DNA of 64,000 bases from Parvularcula sp039818345 (GTDB taxonomy: Bacteria > Pseudomonadota > Alphaproteobacteria > Caulobacterales > Parvularculaceae). The stretch spans positions 62,001-126,000 of the forward strand of contig JBCBUC010000004.1 in the NCBI GenBank assembly GCA_039818345.1, given 5' to 3'. The notes below the pieces were generated by a model. It was not told the DNA's origin and ran no database searches. It saw only the letters and a program-made list of their open reading frames with translations. Below, piece by piece: positions 61,965 through 64,000 of the stretch. A program made the translations under genes and the position numbers. Position 1 is the first letter of the stretch, and the number at the start of each line of letters is the position of its first letter.

Positions 61965-62624
61965 TTAGGAGGAAAGCGCGCTGACCAGGCCTTCAAAAAA
62001 CGCGGGGCCTTGATCGTCTCTACCCATGGCGCGTTCGGGGTGAGGCATCAGGCCTAAGGTTCGTTTGTCCTCGGATAAAACGCCTGCGATGGCACGCGCG
62101 GAGCCGTTGACCGCCTCGATATAGCGAAAGGCGATGCGGCCGTCGTTCTCCAGCTGGTCGAGCTCTTGATCCGATGCCTGATAATTTCCGTCATGGTGAG
62201 CGACCGGAAACCGCGTGTAGCTGCCGGCTTGATAGCTGGCGGTGAAGGGGGACGCGGTGCTTTCGACCCGCAGCGTGACAGGGCGACTCACGAAACGCTG
62301 GCCTGTGTTCGGCATCAGAGCGCCAGGCAGGAGGCCTGCCTCGCAAAGAATTTGGAACCCGTTGCAAATTCCTAACGTCGGGCCACCTGCTTTGGCGCGG
62401 GCGATGACCGCGTCCATAATATGCGACCGCGCGGCGATCGCCCCCGGCCGCAGATAATCACCATGGGCAAAACCGCCCGGCAGGACGACCAAATCCAGGC
62501 CGTCAGGCAGCGCGCGATCAGCATGCCACAGCATCAGCGGCTCCTGGCCCGTCACTTGGCGAAGGGCGACCTGGGCGTCGCGATCAGAATTCGATGCGGG
62601 AAAGACGATGACGGCGGACTTCAT
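61965..62624 (-). CDS. purQ: Phosphoribosylformylglycinamidine synthase glutaminase subunit PurQ
   Basis: PurQ supplies ammonia from glutamine to PurL. The 219-residue class I amidotransferase has the catalytic cysteine in LGICNGFQIL, VVLPGGFAHGDYLRPGAIA, and the His-Glu pair in MPHPERAM. ATG 62624 (MKSAVIVFPASNSDRD) matches family starts; the frame is open to 62681. In most relatives purS lies directly upstream of purQ; here wrbA lies there in the opposite orientation and no purS is seen. Confidence 0.95.
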   Translation of the reverse strand: MKSAVIVFPASNSDRDAQVALRQVTGQEPLMLWHADRALPDGLDLVVLPGGFAHGDYLRPGAIAARSHIMDAVIARAKAGGPTLGICNGFQILCEAGLLPGALMPNTGQRFVSRPVTLRVESTASPFTASYQAGSYTRFPVAHHDGNYQASDQELDQLENDGRIAFRYIEAVNGSARAIAGVLSEDKRTLGLMPHPERAMGRDDQGPAFFEGLVSALSS

Positions 62625-62773
62625 CCGCCGCGCCTTACGCCCCGTCCGCCGGGGAAGGAAGCGCCAATCCCGCGGGATCATCGTGAAAAGGCCAAACTCT
62701 TTTGCGCTCAGCGGCCCTTATCGGGTGCACATCAGGCGCCAGATGTTGCGCACGCAAACAAGGGAGCGATCCG

Positions 62774-63361
62774 ATGACCAGCATCGCGATCATTTATCAC
62801 TCGGGCTACGGCCACACGAAACTTCTGGCGGAAGCCATCAAGCAAGGCGCAGAAAGCGTCGAAGGTGTCGAGGTTCGTCTGCACACCGCAGAAGAAGCAG
62901 AAGGCGCACTCGAAAGCTTCGCTGACGTCAGCGGCATCATCTTTGGCTCACCGACCTATATGGGCTCCGTGGCCGGCGACATGGAGCAGTTCTTCGACAA
63001 AACGTCGAAGGTGTGGTTCGCGCAAGGGTGGAAGGACAAGCTTGCTGGCGGTTTCACGAATTCCGGCAGCCCCTCGGGCGATAAGAACGTGACCCTGGGA
63101 AGGATCGCCACCCTCGCTTCTCAACATGGCATGCTCTGGGTGAATATCGGCGACGGCAATGAGCTTAACGACCCCAATTTCGCCGGCGCGCCAGACGAAG
63201 CGGTGAACCGGCTGGGCGGATATCTTGGCGTGATGGCGCAGTCAGCGAATGCGGCGCCTGGCCCCCAAAACCCGCCATCCGGTGATATCAAAACCGGTTA
63301 CCGTTACGGTGAGCGCTTTGCGAAGGCAGCCAAACGTTGGGGGCTGGGTGTCATCGACTGA
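62774..63361 (+). CDS. WrbA-like flavodoxin/NAD(P)H:quinone oxidoreductase
   Basis: This 195-residue flavodoxin-fold protein starts SIAIIYHSGYGHTKLLAEAI, where HSGYGHT is the FMN phosphate loop, and continues with GIIFGSPTYMGSVAGDMEQF. It is close to WrbA quinone reductases, although shorter in the C-terminal part, so another NADPH-dependent FMN reductase is possible. AGGGAG lies about eight bases before ATG 62774. A hairpin terminator follows its stop. Confidence 0.88.
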   Translation: MTSIAIIYHSGYGHTKLLAEAIKQGAESVEGVEVRLHTAEEAEGALESFADVSGIIFGSPTYMGSVAGDMEQFFDKTSKVWFAQGWKDKLAGGFTNSGSPSGDKNVTLGRIATLASQHGMLWVNIGDGNELNDPNFAGAPDEAVNRLGGYLGVMAQSANAAPGPQNPPSGDIKTGYRYGERFAKAAKRWGLGVID

Positions 63362-63380
63362 TCAACAGGATCAGACCAAC

Positions 63381-63415
63381 AAAAAAAGGGCGCCGGTGGC
63401 GCCCTATCTTTTTGG
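63381..63415. terminator. Bidirectional rho-independent terminator between wrbA and rpmG
   Basis: AGGGCGCC (63387-63394), loop GGT and GGCGCCCT (63398-63405) form a strong stem. It is flanked by seven A on the left and ATCTTTTT on the right, so it can end both the + strand wrbA-like transcript and the minus strand rpmG transcript. Confidence 0.88.
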
Positions 63416-63436
63416 CTGCAACCAGAAGGGCAGCGC

Positions 63437-63604
63437 TTATTTGATTTTGCCTTCTTTGAACTCGACATGCTTGCGCGCGACGGGATCGTATTTCCGCACG
63501 ACCATTTTCTCGGTCATCGTCCTGGTGTTCTTCTTGGTCACATAGAAGAAGCCTGTGCCTGCAGTCGAGTTCAGGCGGATTTTGACGGTTGTCGGTTTAG
63601 CCAC
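63437..63604 (-). CDS. rpmG: 50S ribosomal protein L33
   Basis: This small ribosomal protein (55 residues) is easily missed because it is short. The minus-strand frame starts at GTG 63604 and reads VAKPTTVKIRLNSTAGTGF, then YVTKKNTRTMTEKMVVRKYD and ends HVEFKEGKIK. It has no zinc-binding cysteines, i.e. it is the C-minus form. It is divergent from the GNAT gene and ends at a bidirectional terminator. Confidence 0.96.
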   Translation of the reverse strand: MAKPTTVKIRLNSTAGTGFFYVTKKNTRTMTEKMVVRKYDPVARKHVEFKEGKIK

Positions 63605-63685
63605 GGGTCACCCAAAAGGTCTGAAAGAAAAACGAAGCGCGGGGTCTAAAGGCTCTGGCGGTTCTGTCAAGGAGATAGACGATCG

Positions 63686-64000
63686 ATGGCAGTGGACGCG
63701 GTGATGATACGGGCTTTGGCAGAGAGCGATCGGGCGGCATGGGAGCCTCTGTGGCAGGGCTACCTGACCTTTTATGAGGCAACGCTCACCGACGAGCAGA
63801 CGGAGATCACGTGGAACAGGCTGCTTGACCCGGCAGAGCCGGTGTTCGGGTTGGTGGCGGAGACAGATGATGGGGTCAAAGGGTTGGCCCATGCTCTGCC
63901 GCATCTCTCAACCTGGGCGGAAGTGGGCTATCTCTACCTTGAAGATCTGTTCGTCGCGCCTGAGACGAGGGGGCTTGGTTTAGGCCGTGCTCTGATCGAA
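63686..64000 (+). CDS. GNAT family N-acetyltransferase, cut by window end
   Basis: These are the first 105 codons of a GNAT acetyltransferase. The start is ATG 63686 with AAGGAGA about nine bases upstream. VMIRALAESDRAAWEPLWQGYLTFYEATL opens the domain and YLYLEDLFVAPETRGLGLGRALIE shows strand 4 and the acetyl-CoA pyrophosphate loop (RGLGLG). The substrate is unknown. The C-terminus lies beyond the window. Confidence 0.9.
   Translation, partial: MAVDAVMIRALAESDRAAWEPLWQGYLTFYEATLTDEQTEITWNRLLDPAEPVFGLVAETDDGVKGLAHALPHLSTWAEVGYLYLEDLFVAPETRGLGLGRALIE

Overview
The window is a gene-dense stretch (about 60% G+C by eye) from an alphaproteobacterium. This is supported by the order RNase D - lptC - lptA - lptB - rpoN - hpf - ptsN, by families typical of the class (DUF1150, DUF2125, DUF2336, two-domain Dcd, NnrU), by a 6S RNA between the 5-formyl-THF cyclo-ligase and zapA genes, and by a VPLPA-CTERM protein. 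A blh + proton-pumping rhodopsin pair suggests a sunlit, probably marine, photoheterotroph. The order or genus cannot be fixed from sequence alone. I saw no insertion sequence, phage, CRISPR array, tRNA or rRNA.

Layout. 1-5.1 kb: LPS export genes, sigma-54, ribosome hibernation factor and PtsN. 5.1-11.4 kb: UppP, an M23 lipoprotein, TrkH, and phoR-phoU-phoB without pst genes. 11.5-20.5 kb: EF-hand protein, trpS, a large TPR protein, ApaG, Dcd, DUF2336, PdeM, DUF3429 and a hidden cupin-like gene. 20.5-27.9 kb: gloB, methyltransferase, hisC and a ccmF-ccmH-ydcF-plsC-DUF2125 run. 28-31 kb: GAF/HWE-type kinase, rhodopsin and beta-carotene dioxygenase. 31-36.5 kb: purF, cvpA, radA, fau, 6S RNA and zapA. 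36.6-41.9 kb: tkt-gap-pgk-fba, closed by a strong terminator. 42-46.9 kb: coq4-thiE, a LysE transporter and ruvC-ruvA-ruvB-ybgC. 46.8-52 kb: GST, VPLPA-CTERM protein, then ribD-ribE-ribB-ribH-folE behind an FMN riboswitch. 52-57 kb: DegP-like protease, DUF4345, a composite PurL and NnrU. 57.3-64 kb: an unrecognised protein, a serine-hydrolase lipoprotein, a pentapeptide-repeat membrane protein, a PKD-type lipoprotein, purQ, wrbA, rpmG and a GNAT gene cut by the window end.

The most unusual object is the 911-codon purL (53816-56551). It appears to be a small-type PurL carrying a PurS-like domain in its central linker (about residues 393-480) and a complete BolA domain at its C-terminus. The BolA part keeps its own ribosome-binding site and ATG inside the fused frame. 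The lengths add up: 911 minus about 79 (BolA) and about 88 (insert) leaves a normal small PurL, and no separate purS lies beside purQ here. Other points of note are two genes whose only sensible start is CTG (a cupin-like gene overlapping gloB, and ribD), folE as last gene of a flavin-riboswitch operon, a rhodopsin with the glycine that opens the carotenoid-antenna site in xanthorhodopsin, and a perfect 45-bp tandem duplication in the pentapeptide-repeat gene.
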